64,000 bases of DNA from Hyphomonadaceae bacterium (GCA_019747815.1 JAIEQJ010000042.1:1-64000); one strand, 5' to 3'; shown: positions 27,996 through 37,940, counted from the first letter of the stretch. Made by a program: numbers and translations. Notes: generated by a model from the letters alone, not told the origin.

Positions 27996-29282
27996 TCATG
28001 CTGCCGCGTCGCCGGCCGAGAACAACTCGTGGAAGACCGGATAGATGTCCTCCGGCGCCGCCACGCGCCGCATGGCAAAGTTCCTGTGCCGCCGGCCGAC
28101 ATCCGCATACCCGTGCCACACGGGCGTCTCCTGCGACTCGTTGAAACGCTCGCCGTGGGTCGTTTCGATGTAGGCGAAGTACTGGCAGATGGGCAGCACC
28201 TCCTTGTCGAGGAGCTGGATGCAGCGCGGCATGTCGTCGTGGAAATTGTCGCCGTCTGACGCCTGCGCCGCGTAGATGTTCCAGTCGGCAGGCGAATAGC
28301 GCGCCTTCACCACGTGCAACATCTCCTCCAGTGCCGTGGAGATGACCGTGCCGCCCGTCTCGGTGCCGCGGAAGAAGGTGTCCTCGTCGACCTCGGCCGC
28401 CGTGCTGGTGTGGCGGATGAAGACGAGGTGCACCTCGCGGTAGTAGCGGGTCAGGAACACGTGCAGCAGCATGAAGAACCGCTTGGCGAGGTCCTTGAGC
28501 GGCTCAGTCATGGAGGCGGACGCATCCATGAGACAGAACATCACCGCCTGGGTGGTCGGCTTCGGCACCCGCTCAAAGCGATTGTACTGCAGATCGATCG
28601 GATCGATGTAGGCGATCGTGCGCCTAAGCCGCCGTTTGTGCTCCAGGGCAGAGCGGAGTGTCGCAATCTTGGCCGCGCTCGGCGGATCCTCGGCTTCGGC
28701 CGCCGCCAGCTCCTCCTCCAGCCGTTTGATCTCGGCCTCGCTCGGGCGGCGCAGCGCCATGCGGCGCCCCAGGCTCTTGCGCATCGTGCGGGCCTGATTG
28801 AGCCGGGCCGGCGGACCCTCCGTCGTGAACCCGGCCCGCGCCGTCTTCGGCGCCTTGAGATCCTTGAGCTTCACCTTGACCAGGTTGGGGAGCTTGAGGT
28901 CGTCGAAGAACAGGTCGAGGAACTCTTCCTTCGTCAGGGTAAAGGTGAACTCGTCGTGGCCTTCGCCATCCGGGCTGCCTTGGCTGCCGCGACCACCTCC
29001 TCCGCCCTGCGGCTTGGGGATCTCGTCGCCAACCTTGTACTCCTCGTTGCCGGGCAGCACGTAATCGCGCACGCCGGTGTTGCGGCTCGTGGAGAACGAG
29101 GGTTCGCGCAGGCTCTTGGAGCGGATGGTGACCTTCTCGGAGCCCTCCGCCTCCGAGACCTTTCTGGTCTTGAGCGAATCCTTGACCGCTTCGCGGATCT
29201 CGGCCTTGACGCGGCGAAGGAACCTCTGGCGGTTGCCGAGGCTCTTGGCTTTCGGATTGAGACGCCGATCGACGATCTGCAT
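27996..29282 (-). CDS. YeaH/YhbH family protein (DUF444)
   Basis: 428 residues. It begins QIVDRRLNPKAKSLGNRQRFL, typical of the family. A glycine-rich stretch around 93-100 and a helical, charged region at 165-225 follow. A von Willebrand factor A-like metal site DASAS starts at D253. It is co-transcribed between prkA and spoVR and is thought to act with the PrkA kinase in starvation and stress responses. Confidence 0.92.
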   Translation of the reverse strand: MQIVDRRLNPKAKSLGNRQRFLRRVKAEIREAVKDSLKTRKVSEAEGSEKVTIRSKSLREPSFSTSRNTGVRDYVLPGNEEYKVGDEIPKPQGGGGGRGSQGSPDGEGHDEFTFTLTKEEFLDLFFDDLKLPNLVKVKLKDLKAPKTARAGFTTEGPPARLNQARTMRKSLGRRMALRRPSEAEIKRLEEELAAAEAEDPPSAAKIATLRSALEHKRRLRRTIAYIDPIDLQYNRFERVPKPTTQAVMFCLMDASASMTEPLKDLAKRFFMLLHVFLTRYYREVHLVFIRHTSTAAEVDEDTFFRGTETGGTVISTALEEMLHVVKARYSPADWNIYAAQASDGDNFHDDMPRCIQLLDKEVLPICQYFAYIETTHGERFNESQETPVWHGYADVGRRHRNFAMRRVAAPEDIYPVFHELFSAGDAAA

Positions 29283-29400
29283 GATGCCTGTCCGCTACAG
29301 CGTCAACGCCGCGCCGATCGGCGCGGCCTGTCACGATGCGCCGCCCCGGCCGCCGCGAGCCCCGGGTGTAGCATGAGGACGTGTTCCCCGCATCCGCCGA

Positions 29401-31347
29401 TCAGCTCGATTTCTTCACCCGCATATACCATTCGACAAGCCGGCGAACCTGGCGCGGCGTATACCCGCGCTCGACCATGCGCTGCACGAACTCCTCGTGC
29501 TTCTTCTCGGTCTCGCTGTCCTGCTTCTTGCCGAAGCTGATGACGGGCAGCAGGTCCTCTACCTGACTGAACATGCGCCGCTCGATGACCTCGCGGATCT
29601 TCTCGTAGCTGGTCCAGCTCGGGTTCTTGCCGCCGTTCTTGGAGCGGGCGCGCAGCGAGAACTTCACGACCTCGAAGCGGAAATCCTTCGGGTTGGCGAT
29701 GCCCGCCGGCTTTTCGATCTTCGACAGCTCCTGCTCCAGCACCTGCCGGCTCATCAACTGGCCGGTATCGGGATCCTTGAAGTCGTGATCCTCGATCCAG
29801 GCATCGGCGTAGGCCACATAGCGGTCGAACAGGTTCTGGCCGAAATCGTTATAGGACTCCAGATAGGCCTTCTGGATCTCGTTGCCGATGAACTCCGCAT
29901 ACTTGGGCGACAGCTCCTCCTTGAGGAACTCCAGCCAGCGGGCCTCCGTCTCATCGGGGAGCTGCTCGCGGCGCACCGCCTGCTCGATCACGTACAGGAG
30001 ATGCACGGGGTCGGCCGCCACCTCGTGCGTGTCGAAGTTGAAGGTCTCCGACAGGATCTTGTAGGCGAACCGGGTGGAGGCGCCATCCATGCCCTCCGCC
30101 ACGCCGGCAGCATCGCGATACTCCTGGATGGTCTTGGCGTGGGGATCAGTATCCTTGAGGCTTTCTCCGTCATACACGCGCATCTTGGAGAACAGCGAAG
30201 AGTTCTCGTGCGGCTTGAGGCGTGTAAGAACCGAGAAGCGCGCCAGCATATTGAGCGTACCCGGCGCGATGTTGGCATCCTTGAGCTCGCTGGAGGCGAG
30301 CAGCTTCTCGTAAATCTGCTTCTCCTCGGTGACGCGCAGGCAATACGGGACCTTGATCACGCTGATGCGGTCGAGGAACGCCTCGTTGTTCTTGTTGGCA
30401 CGGAAGCCCTGCCACTCGCTTTCATTGGAGTGGGCGATGATCAGACCCTGATAGGGCATCGCACCGACGTTCTCCGTGCCGACATAGGTGCGGTCCTGGG
30501 TGGCCGTGAGCAGCGGGTGCAGCATTTTCAGCGGCGCCTTGAACATCTCGACGAACTCGAGGACGCCCTGGGTCGTGCGGTTGAGCCCGCCCGAATAGGA
30601 GTAGGCGTCGGCATCGTTCTGGCCGAAATGCTCGAGCTTGCGAATGTCGACCTTGCCGACCAGGGCCGAGATGTCCTGGTTGTTCTCGTCACCCGGCTCC
30701 GTCTTGGCCACGCAGATCTGGCGCAGCTTGGAGGGGTGCAGCTTCACGACGGAGAACTTGGAGATGTCGCCGCCGAACTCATCGAGCCGCTTCACCGCCC
30801 AGGGCGACATGTTGCCCATCAACAGGCGCGCTGGGATGCCGTAGCGGTCCTCCAGCATCCGCCCCATGGAGGTGGGATCGAAGAGACCGAGCGGACTTTC
30901 GAAGATGGGGCTGATGCCGTCGTGGGTGGCGAGCACGTAGACGGGGCAGTTCTCCATCAAGTCCTTGAGGCGGTCCGCAAGGGAGGACTTGCCGCCTCCG
31001 ACCGGTCCCAGCAGGTACAGGATCTGCTTCTTCTCCTCCAGACCCTGCGAACCGTGGCGGAAGAAGCCGACGATCCGCTCGATCGTTTCCTCCAGGCCGT
31101 AGAAATCCTTGAAGGCCGAATAGACCTTGAGCGTGCGGTTCATAAAGATCCGCCCGAGGCGCGGATCCTTCGCGGTGTCGACCAGCTCAGGCTCGCCAAT
31201 GGCGCGCAGCATGCGCTCGGCGGTGCCCGCATACATCGAAGGATCGGAGCGGCAGCCCTCCAGGTACTCCTTCAAGCTCATCCGATGCTGCTTCTGGCTC
31301 TCGTAAGCCTGCGCGTAGACGTCGAAGATGTTTTCCTTAGTCGTCAT
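29401..31347 (-). CDS. prkA: PrkA family serine protein kinase (YeaG)
   Basis: 648 residues. The Walker A motif GPVGGGKS is at 114-121 in an AAA+-like domain, and the C-terminal half carries the PrkA kinase-related domain. The N-terminal HRMSLKEYLEGCRSDPSMYA is characteristic. It is the first gene of the prkA-yeaH-spoVR operon, 118 bp before the yeaH homologue. In enteric bacteria it phosphorylates targets in nutrient stress and stationary phase. I looked for a stress-sigma promoter upstream and found no convincing one. Confidence 0.93.
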   Translation of the reverse strand: MTTKENIFDVYAQAYESQKQHRMSLKEYLEGCRSDPSMYAGTAERMLRAIGEPELVDTAKDPRLGRIFMNRTLKVYSAFKDFYGLEETIERIVGFFRHGSQGLEEKKQILYLLGPVGGGKSSLADRLKDLMENCPVYVLATHDGISPIFESPLGLFDPTSMGRMLEDRYGIPARLLMGNMSPWAVKRLDEFGGDISKFSVVKLHPSKLRQICVAKTEPGDENNQDISALVGKVDIRKLEHFGQNDADAYSYSGGLNRTTQGVLEFVEMFKAPLKMLHPLLTATQDRTYVGTENVGAMPYQGLIIAHSNESEWQGFRANKNNEAFLDRISVIKVPYCLRVTEEKQIYEKLLASSELKDANIAPGTLNMLARFSVLTRLKPHENSSLFSKMRVYDGESLKDTDPHAKTIQEYRDAAGVAEGMDGASTRFAYKILSETFNFDTHEVAADPVHLLYVIEQAVRREQLPDETEARWLEFLKEELSPKYAEFIGNEIQKAYLESYNDFGQNLFDRYVAYADAWIEDHDFKDPDTGQLMSRQVLEQELSKIEKPAGIANPKDFRFEVVKFSLRARSKNGGKNPSWTSYEKIREVIERRMFSQVEDLLPVISFGKKQDSETEKKHEEFVQRMVERGYTPRQVRRLVEWYMRVKKSS

Positions 31348-31710
31348 GTCTCTGTCGCCTCTGGGGCCGGCATGCTCAGCAAAAGATTAGACCAAAAAAA
31401 TGCGGCGGGCATAAGTAGCCAAACTCGTGGCCGTCTTGACTGGGGGCCTATGGCCGATTCGCAACGCCTGCTGCTCATCCTACAAAGATGGTGTTGTAAC
31501 GTCCCGAATCAAAGGACTTTTCTGCACCGCTTTCAAAGCAAGCCGGACGTGTCGCGACAGCACCATTTGGCAGTCCAAGGACAACCCCTGCGATGCATTG
31601 AACGGTTGTTCGCCACCTTGGGATTACAGAAAGGACAGACTGTGCCATTAGTATTCCCGCAAGCACGAATCGCCCACGTGCAACCTGCGGGTTTGGTTTC
31701 CGCCCCCTGT
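31348..31710. other. Intergenic stretch between prkA and hisF
   Basis: 363 bp without a supported gene. It is more AT-rich than its neighbours, with an A-tract at about 31394-31400. It must hold the prkA promoter, but no sigma-70, sigma-32 or EcfG-type pair could be defined by eye. Confidence 0.5.
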
Positions 31711-32502
31711 TCAGGCGGTGGCCCTGCCGTCGAGCCGCACCGGAATGCCGGCCTCGGCCAAACGCCGCTTGGCGGCGCCGATCGTGAACGTTCCGTAATG
31801 AAAGATCGAAGCCGCCAAAACGGCACTGGCGTGACCTTGCTCAACGCCCTCGACCAGATGCTCAAGCGTCCCCACGCCACCTGATGCAATAACCGGCACG
31901 CTGACGGCATCGGCCACAGCGCGTGTCAGCGCCAGATCGAAGCCCGTCTTGGTGCCGTCGCGATCCATGGACGTGAGCAAGATCTCGCCCGCTCCGAGCG
32001 CCGTCACCTCGCGCGCGTAGGCAATCGCCTCCAGGCCGGTGGGGTTGCGACCGCCATGGGTGAAGACCTCCCACCGTGCGGGTTCACCGGTCTTGGAAAC
32101 CCTCTTGGCATCGATGGCCACGACAATGCACTGCGCCCCGAACTTGTCGGCGCCCTCCGCCACGAGCTGCCGGCGGCTCACGGCGGACGTGTTGATGGAA
32201 ACCTTGTCGGCGCCGGCCTGGAGCAGTTTGCGCATGTCGTCGGTGGTTCGCACGCCGCCGCCGACCGTCAAGGGCATGAAGCACTGCTCAGCCGTCCGTT
32301 GCACGATGTCGAAGATGGTGTCACGGTTCTCGTGGCTGGCCGTGATATCCAGGAAGCAAAGCTCATCGGCCCCTGCCGCATCGTAGGCCGCGGCGGCCTC
32401 GACCGGGTCGCCCGCATCTCTCAGATCGACGAAATTGACGCCCTTGACGACCCGGCCGTCCTTGACGTCGAGGCAGGGGATGATGCGAATTTTCAATGTC
32501 AT
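31711..32502 (-). CDS. hisF: Imidazole glycerol phosphate synthase, cyclase subunit
   Basis: 262 residues. The start at 32502 gives [21 protein letters not shown], the normal HisF beginning; the frame continues 15 codons upstream. The catalytic aspartates are D12 (CLDV) and the one in [14 protein letters not shown] and SGGVG phosphate-binding loops are seen. It forms the HisHF complex that makes IGP and AICAR from PRFAR and glutamine-derived ammonia. The partner hisH is on the same strand about 3.5 kb away, separated by hisA and inserted genes. Confidence 0.95.
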   Translation of the reverse strand: MTLKIRIIPCLDVKDGRVVKGVNFVDLRDAGDPVEAAAAYDAAGADELCFLDITASHENRDTIFDIVQRTAEQCFMPLTVGGGVRTTDDMRKLLQAGADKVSINTSAVSRRQLVAEGADKFGAQCIVVAIDAKRVSKTGEPARWEVFTHGGRNPTGLEAIAYAREVTALGAGEILLTSMDRDGTKTGFDLALTRAVADAVSVPVIASGGVGTLEHLVEGVEQGHASAVLAASIFHYGTFTIGAAKRRLAEAGIPVRLDGRATA

Positions 32503-32689
32503 GGGCAGGCGACGGGCTCTTCCGGATGGGCCGACGAATATTGTCATAGCACCAACAACTCATGGCACCAACGACGCCTGCGGGCATTATAGAGCTGAAT
32601 GGGGATGCCGCTCCTTGCGATCGAGCTCCGAAATGAGGCCGGACGCGGACCGCCCGGCCAAGTCCTGCAAAGCTCAATCGATCGGTGGA

Positions 32690-32983
32690 TCAATTCCGCT
32701 GACCTTCGCCGCTCGGCTTGTCGAGCTTCTTGAGGTCGGTCGTGTTCTTATCGCCAGGCGTTCCGGGCTTGGCGTCAGCAGGCGCATTCCCAGCCGGGGG
32801 GCCGATCGGCCGCGAGCCCACGCCGGGCCCCGGCGATGCCTTGTTGTCGGACGGCTTGGGGTTTGCCCCGTCCTGCGCCGACGGCCGCTGATCATGGCCC
32901 TGATGCTGGGTCTGCGCTGTGACATAAGTCGCGCCAGCCATCAGCAGCGCTGCCGCTGCAGTCGCCTTCACGATCGTGCTCAT
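32690..32983 (-). CDS. Small exported Pro/Gly/Asp-rich protein of unknown function
   Basis: 97 residues. GAGGAGA before the ATG supports translation. Residues 1-23 form a signal peptide (VKATAAAALLMAGATYVTAQ). The mature part is hydrophilic and disordered, rich in P, G, D and K, with a QHQGHDQ start. No family is recognised. It lies between hisF and an MBL-fold hydrolase gene and does not look like part of histidine synthesis. Confidence 0.65.
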   Translation of the reverse strand: MSTIVKATAAAALLMAGATYVTAQTQHQGHDQRPSAQDGANPKPSDNKASPGPGVGSRPIGPPAGNAPADAKPGTPGDKNTTDLKKLDKPSGEGQRN

Positions 32984-33159
32984 TAGCGTTTCTCCTCATC
33001 AATCGATGGTGTGCGGCACGTTGGCCGCCTGGATATGCAGTCAACGGCGTAGCGCTCCCTCCGTTCCGCGACGACTCGTCTCACGCAGACTGCAACATGA
33101 AGGCGCCAGCCCGACGGCCTTGCGCCTTGGGCGCCCAAAGAAGCGCGAGCGCTGCGGAC

Positions 33160-33187
33160 AAAAAAGAAGGCTCGCGGTCAGCGAGCC
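33160..33187 (-). terminator. Rho-independent terminator after the MBL hydrolase gene
   Basis: On the minus strand GGCTCGC, a five-base loop and GCGAGCC form a 7-bp stem (33169-33187), followed by TTCTTTTTT. It lies 36 bp beyond the stop codon at 33223. Confidence 0.8.
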
Positions 33188-33222
33188 TCAGGGAGATCGC
33201 GCGCAGCCGCGTTTGCCGAAGC

Positions 33223-34233
33223 TCAACCCTTCTGGTCCAGCACCATCTGCAGCGGTGTCGGGTAGTATCGGAAGCCGTCGCCCTGCTTGGCCACGTGGCC
33301 GACGCCCGGCCAGGGGAAGTGATAGGCGATCAGCGGAATTCTGTTGGCCGCGAGCATGTCGAGAATGCGCACGCGGGTGTTGGCCGACTGCTTGGGGTCG
33401 GTGTCGAAGGCAAATTCGATGCGCGGCTTCTCGAGCAGCAGCACCTGGTGATGCGTGAGATCGCCGATGGCGGCGAGGGTTTTGCCGTCGGAGGTGATCA
33501 TGTAGATCGTGTGGCCGACGGTGTGGCCGGGCGCGGAGATGGCCTGAATTCCCGGCAGGAACTCCTGCCCGTCCTTGACGAAGACCAGCCGATCGCGATT
33601 GGGCAGCAAATTCTTCCGCGCGCCGGCGATGAACGCATTCATGAACGCCGGCTCCTTGATCGCCAGCTTGGCCTCGTCCGTCCAGTAGTCGAAGTCGGCC
33701 TGCGAGATGTAGATCTGCGCGTTCGGGAAATTGCGGCTGCCGTCGTCGCTCATGATGCCCCACACGTGGTCGCAGTGGGCGTGCGTGGCGACGACCGCGT
33801 CGATGTCCTTGGGGTCGATGCCCGCCGCCTTCAGGTTGGCCAGCATCTTGCCGGGCGTCGGCCCGAACAATTGCGAGCTTCCCATGCCGGTGTCGAACAA
33901 CACGAGCCGGTCACCCGTATTGAGCACGAGAATATTCTGCTCGAGCACCACGCTGGCCGTCGAAAGGAAGTTGTCGGTCAGCATCTTGCCGATCTCCTCC
34001 TTGGACGTGCCAAGGAAGGTGCCGGAGGGATCGCCGAGGGGGAGGATGCCGTCCGACACCACGGTCGCCTGCATCTTTCCGTGCGCAAAGCGATAGTAGT
34101 AGGGCGCCTGTGCGGCGGCGAAGGGCGCTCTGGCGAGCGTTCGGGACGGCGGCAGTCCGCTCAGCGCGGCGGCCGCTGCAACGGTGGCGGTGCCCAACAG
34201 CGCCTGGCGGCGCGATACGGTGATCGCCGGCAT
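33223..34233 (-). CDS. MBL-fold metallo-hydrolase with Tat-like signal
   Basis: 336 residues. The N-terminal VSRRQALLG followed by an Ala-rich stretch looks like a twin-arginine signal, so the enzyme is probably exported folded. The zinc motif HAHCDH is at 151-156, with a further GHTVGH and a D in GDLTHHQ as metal ligands. The fold hydrolyses esters, lactones or thioesters; related exported proteins include quorum-quenching lactonases, but the target here is unknown. It sits between hisA and hisF with its own terminator, so it is an independent unit in the histidine region. Confidence 0.88.
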   Translation of the reverse strand: MPAITVSRRQALLGTATVAAAAALSGLPPSRTLARAPFAAAQAPYYYRFAHGKMQATVVSDGILPLGDPSGTFLGTSKEEIGKMLTDNFLSTASVVLEQNILVLNTGDRLVLFDTGMGSSQLFGPTPGKMLANLKAAGIDPKDIDAVVATHAHCDHVWGIMSDDGSRNFPNAQIYISQADFDYWTDEAKLAIKEPAFMNAFIAGARKNLLPNRDRLVFVKDGQEFLPGIQAISAPGHTVGHTIYMITSDGKTLAAIGDLTHHQVLLLEKPRIEFAFDTDPKQSANTRVRILDMLAANRIPLIAYHFPWPGVGHVAKQGDGFRYYPTPLQMVLDQKG

Positions 34234-34331
34234 GGGGTTCCTCCATGGAATTTGCTTGGCCCAGTACCCGCACCGTCGCGATCATGGGCAAGAAATGCGG
34301 CCGCCTGAGGGAGGCGCGGCCAATCGCGCCC

Positions 34332-35075
34332 TCAGGGGCGTGCGGTGCGTGCGCGTCGGATCATGGCCAGCGCCGCGGCGGCATCGAGCCGTCCGTCGTA
34401 GAGGGCACGCCCGGTGATCGCGCCTTCGAGAATTTGGCACTCCGGCTGCAGCAGGGCTTCGACGTCCGCGATGCCGGCGAGGCCACCCGAGGCGATCACG
34501 GGAATGGCCGTGGCTTGGGCCAGCGCCACCGTGGCCGGCAGGTTGAGACCCTTCAGGATGCCGTCGCGATCGATGTCCGTATAGATGATGGCCGCCACGC
34601 CGGCGTCCTCGAAGCGCCGCGCCAACGCGACGGCCGACAGCTCGCTGGCCTCGGCCCAGCCTTCCACGGCCACCTTGCCGCCCTTGGCGTCGATGCCGAC
34701 CGCAACGCGACCGGGGAACGACTTGCAGGCCTCCCGCACCAGGCCGGGATTGCGGACCGCGACGGTGCCGAGGATGACGCGGCGGATGCCCTTTGCGAGC
34801 CATGCCTCGATCGTGGCCAGATCCCTAATGCCGCCGCCCAGCTGCGTCGGCATCTTGACCGCCCCGAGGATGGCCTCGACGGCCGGCGCGTTGACCGGCC
34901 TGCCGGCGAACGCCCCGTTCAAGTCGACGATGTGCAGATATTCGAAGCCCTGCGCCTCGAAGAGGCGCGCCTGGGCCGCCGGGTCGTCGTTGAACACGGT
35001 GGCCTGCGCCATGTCGCCGAGCTTGAGGCGCACGCATTGGCCGTCCTTGAGGTCGATGGCCGGAAACAAGATCAC
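34332..35075 (-). CDS. hisA: Phosphoribosylformimino-5-aminoimidazole carboxamide ribotide isomerase
   Basis: 247 residues, a beta/alpha barrel like HisF. D8 (PAIDLKDG) and the Asp in YTDIDRDG are the catalytic pair. GGGIR and SGGLAG are the phosphate loops. It converts ProFAR to PRFAR, the substrate of HisHF. It is on the minus strand between hisH and hisF, but with an MBL hydrolase gene downstream and two plus-strand genes upstream. Confidence 0.95.
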   Translation of the reverse strand: MILFPAIDLKDGQCVRLKLGDMAQATVFNDDPAAQARLFEAQGFEYLHIVDLNGAFAGRPVNAPAVEAILGAVKMPTQLGGGIRDLATIEAWLAKGIRRVILGTVAVRNPGLVREACKSFPGRVAVGIDAKGGKVAVEGWAEASELSAVALARRFEDAGVAAIIYTDIDRDGILKGLNLPATVALAQATAIPVIASGGLAGIADVEALLQPECQILEGAITGRALYDGRLDAAAALAMIRRARTARP

Positions 35076-35184
35076 GTGCGCACCCCTGCTGCTGTCGGGC
35101 TATCCCGCCAGGGGAAGCCATCAGTTCGCTATCTTCTCGTGCGATCAATCGTGAAGCGTTGCCTGTCCGTCAAGCGAGTGTGTT

Positions 35185-35517
35185 GTGGTCACTGCCGCCT
35201 TTCCGATCATCGCCGGCCCGCCAAGGCGCCTCTTGACCGAGGCGGATGCCATCGACATCTGGATTGCGCGCTGGCTCAGGATCCGCCGCAAGGACCTGCT
35301 GGCGCGCTACGGCTGCGATCCGCGCAGGCTATACGAGATCTGGGAGGAGAAGCGCTTCGCCGGCAGCCGGGGCAAGGCGCTGGCGGTGTTCCACGCGCGT
35401 CATCCGAGCCTGGCCGACCGGGTCGATTTCGGCCTTCACCGGCGGGTCCCCAAGGCCATTCCGGCCGATCTGCAGCCCAGCCTGTTCGATGCTCGAGCGC
35501 GGTCGGAACAAAATTAG
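35185..35517 (+). CDS. Conserved-looking small protein of unknown function
   Basis: 110 residues from a GTG start. The middle is rich in helices and basic residues (IWIARWLRIRRKDLL, CDPRRLYEIWEEKRF), which could be a DNA-binding helix-turn-helix, and the end carries LQPSLF. No named family is recognised. It is divergent from hisA, 109 bp away, and followed by the Cas2-like gene 127 bp downstream. Codon use looks normal for the region, which supports it being a real gene. Confidence 0.6.
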   Translation: MVTAAFPIIAGPPRRLLTEADAIDIWIARWLRIRRKDLLARYGCDPRRLYEIWEEKRFAGSRGKALAVFHARHPSLADRVDFGLHRRVPKAIPADLQPSLFDARARSEQN

Positions 35518-35577
35518 AACATCCACTCGACACGCGCCCCGAATCGCTGCATGTTCTCTCTACGTTCCGCTGCGGTC

Positions 35578-35595
35578 GTGTGTGTGTGTGTGTGT
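35578..35595. repeat. (GT)9 dinucleotide tract
   Basis: Eighteen bases of uninterrupted GT lie 49 bp upstream of the Cas2-like start codon. Such tracts are rare in high-GC bacterial DNA and can change length by slippage. Confidence 0.9.
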
Positions 35596-35644
35596 ACAGC
35601 GGCGACGCAAGATGCCGGATCCCTCGCTGCCCACGAGACACCCC

Positions 35645-35965
35645 ATGCGCACCTACCTCATCACCTACGACATCGCCGCCCCGACCCGTCACCAGATCGC
35701 CAGCGCCATCATGGCGCTCGGCGACGCCTGGGCCCGGCCGCTCGACACCACCTGGTATGTCCAGTCGACCGACCGGGCTGCCGCCCTGGAAGGCAAGCTC
35801 AGGGCCCATCTCGACAGCGAGGACGGCCTTCTCATCCAGCAGGTGGAGGCCAGCGCCGTGATGCTCAACACCGCGCTGCGCTGGTTCAAGAAGCGCCGCC
35901 AGGACGCCCCAACCAATGTCGTCGCGTTCCCGGTGCCTGCCTTGCCCGAGGCGCGCGCAGCCTAG
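35645..35965 (+). CDS. Small Cas2/VapD-like ferredoxin-fold protein
   Basis: 106 residues from ATG 35645; the frame is open upstream but overlaps the preceding gene. The start, MRTYLITYDI with D9 at the end of strand 1, then a helix with a LGDAW turn and the TTWYVQS strand, follows the layout of Cas2 and VapD-type proteins. A later SEDGLLIQQV strand matches the fourth strand position. No CRISPR repeats or other cas genes are present, so it is not part of an adaptation module; VapD-like RNases or SinR-type orphan relatives are the likely kin. The family call is by pattern only. Confidence 0.55.
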   Translation: MRTYLITYDIAAPTRHQIASAIMALGDAWARPLDTTWYVQSTDRAAALEGKLRAHLDSEDGLLIQQVEASAVMLNTALRWFKKRRQDAPTNVVAFPVPALPEARAA

Positions 35966-35978
35966 CCCGCTGCCCGGC

Positions 35979-36632
35979 TCAAGGCCGCCACGTCAGGAAA
36001 TTGGCGATGAGCCGCAGTCCAAGCATCTGGCTCTTCTCCGGGTGGAACTGCGTGCCGGCGATGTTGTCCCTGCCCACCATCGCGGTCACCGGTCCGCCGT
36101 AGTCGGTTTCCGCCACCAGCGCCGCGCGGTCGGGCGTGGCGAGGTGGAAGGAGTGCACGAAATAGGCGTGCAGTCCCTGCGGCCCGGTGTCGATGCCCGC
36201 GAGCAGCGGATGCTCGTTGATCACGTTGAGCGTGTTCCAGCCCATGTGCGGGATCTTGAGACCGGGATCTTGGGGCACAATCGCCTGCACGTCGCCCTTG
36301 ATCCAGCCGAAGCCCGGTGTGGTGCGGAACTCGAGCCCGCGCTCGGCCATCAGCTGCGCGCCGACGCAGATGCCGAGGAACGGCCGGCCTTTGCGGCGCA
36401 CGCTGGTCTCCAGCGCCTCGCGCATGCCGGCAACGGCATCGAGACCGGCCTTGCAGTCGGCGAAGGCGCCAACCCCGGGCAGCACGATGCGGTCCGCAGC
36501 CTCGACGTCCACAGGATCGGCCGTCACGGCAACGCCGACGTCGGCTTCGCTCTCGCGCGCGGCCCGCTCGAATGCTTTCGCCGCCGAGTGGAGATTGCCC
36601 GAACCGTAATCGATGATGACGAGACGCTGCAT
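35979..36632 (-). CDS. hisH: Imidazole glycerol phosphate synthase, glutamine amidotransferase subunit
   Basis: 217 residues. Class I glutaminase: C89 (FLGICVGAQ) is the nucleophile, and H197 and E199 (in QFHPEKSQ) complete the triad. IDYGSGNL at the start is standard for HisH. It supplies ammonia to HisF. It lies 9 bp after the DUF2628 gene on the same strand and may be co-transcribed with it. Confidence 0.95.
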   Translation of the reverse strand: MQRLVIIDYGSGNLHSAAKAFERAARESEADVGVAVTADPVDVEAADRIVLPGVGAFADCKAGLDAVAGMREALETSVRRKGRPFLGICVGAQLMAERGLEFRTTPGFGWIKGDVQAIVPQDPGLKIPHMGWNTLNVINEHPLLAGIDTGPQGLHAYFVHSFHLATPDRAALVAETDYGGPVTAMVGRDNIAGTQFHPEKSQMLGLRLIANFLTWRP

Positions 36633-36641
36633 GGCGGTGGC

Positions 36642-37124
36642 TCAGGAGCGAACGCCCAGCAGCGAGCCGATGATGGGCGTCGTGCGGCCCGTTGCGACAC
36701 CTGGAGCGCTCGGGCCGGATGCCGAGGCAATGAGCGGCTGGCGCGGCAGCCACTCCTGAAAGAAGCGGCGCTCGCACTCGGCGGCATTGCGGTCCGACAC
36801 CGATCCCAGAGTGCGCCAGCCGCGGCGATCGAGCGCCCAGCGGCGCAGCGTGTCCGCCTCAAACCCGATCAGCAGGTGCAGCGCAACCCCGGCCAGGGTG
36901 AGCCATCCTGGTCCCATGGCGGCGCTCCATCGCGCCAGCTCGAAGAGGCCGCTTACCACAACGTAGCCCAGCAGCGGCCACCATAGCCGGTGCATGAGCA
37001 GCCAGATCGGGGAGAACAGCGCCGCGGTCCACGAGAACCCGTCCTTGATGAACACGAGGCTCTCCGCCCGGTCGATGCGATCGGCCGGCGGATGGGGCGG
37101 CTCATGCACGGTGAACGTGAGCAT
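36642..37124 (-). CDS. DUF2628 domain inner-membrane protein
   Basis: 160 residues. The N-terminal half has FIKDGFSWTAALFSPIWLLMHRLWWPLLGY, the DUF2628 pattern, with two or three membrane segments between about 34 and 88. The C-terminal third is polar and disordered. Proteins of this kind are found next to hisH in many Hyphomicrobiales. Function is unknown; there is no sign of an enzymatic role in histidine synthesis. Confidence 0.8.
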   Translation of the reverse strand: MLTFTVHEPPHPPADRIDRAESLVFIKDGFSWTAALFSPIWLLMHRLWWPLLGYVVVSGLFELARWSAAMGPGWLTLAGVALHLLIGFEADTLRRWALDRRGWRTLGSVSDRNAAECERRFFQEWLPRQPLIASASGPSAPGVATGRTTPIIGSLLGVRS

Positions 37125-37204
37125 GGGTTCGGGTCCGGTGGTCTGGTGCCCGTTCTAATCGCCTGCGGCGCAGAAGGCGAGGGGATTTGGCGCCAGCCGT
37201 CGCG

Positions 37205-37765
37205 TCAGTGATGCGAATGGCCGCCGCCACGGGTCTGGGCGCCGATCGGCGCCACGCGATATTCGACCTCGACGGTTCCGGCCCTGAGGAACACCAGCGT
37301 GCCCTTGATGGTTTCGCCGGCCTTCAAGCCGCTGCGCAACTCCATGAACATCAGGTGATGGCCGCCCGGCTTCAATTCCACGCTCTGGCCGGGCTTGATC
37401 TCCAGACCGTCGGCCAGGCGGCGCATCTTCATGACGGTGCCCGACACGCTCATTTCGTGCACCTCGACCCCGCCAGCGACCGGCAAGGTTCCGCCGATCA
37501 GCCGATCCGCGAGCTTGCCCGTGTTGGTGATCTTCATGAAGCCGCCTGCAACCCGCGCGCCGCCCGGCGTCGCCCGGGCCCACGGTGCCTCGATCACCAG
37601 CGGCCCGAGCTTGAAGGATTGCGCCGCATTGGCCTTGTCGACCACGGGCACCAACGCCATCCCCGGCGCCGCAGCCTGCTGCGCCTGGACCAACGGCTGA
37701 GCCTGAGCGGTGAGTGCAGCCAGGCACAACGATGCAGCAACAAGAGCGATAGGCTTCAATTTCAC
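37205..37765 (-). CDS. PCu(A)C-type periplasmic copper chaperone
   Basis: 186 residues from a GTG start at 37765 with GAGG eight bases upstream; the open frame extends further upstream but the signal peptide (residues 1-22) begins here. The copper-binding pattern H103-x-M105, M112/M114 and H137-x-M139 (in GGHHLMFM) is complete, and the protein ends in HSHH, which may bind more metal. Such proteins deliver Cu(I) to the CuA site of cytochrome oxidase. It lies between the L,D-transpeptidase and DUF2628 genes; no oxidase genes are nearby. Confidence 0.88.
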   Translation of the reverse strand: MKLKPIALVAASLCLAALTAQAQPLVQAQQAAAPGMALVPVVDKANAAQSFKLGPLVIEAPWARATPGGARVAGGFMKITNTGKLADRLIGGTLPVAGGVEVHEMSVSGTVMKMRRLADGLEIKPGQSVELKPGGHHLMFMELRSGLKAGETIKGTLVFLRAGTVEVEYRVAPIGAQTRGGGHSHH

Positions 37766-37940
37766 AGAGGATACCTCTCGGACTGGCCTCAGCATCCGGT
37801 CCCTTGGAAGGTGACAGGAACCATCCATCGTCACAGCGCCATCGAATAGCGAGACTTTGGTCAATAAAGTCCGTGCAAGACCGCTTTTCGACCGCGAGCG
37901 GCGGTCGACCTTTTGCCGCACCATCCGCCGCGCGCCGAGG

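Noticed and set aside
35185-35965. CRISPR adaptation module
   Set aside because: Only a Cas2-like protein is present; no repeat-spacer array and no cas1 in the window.
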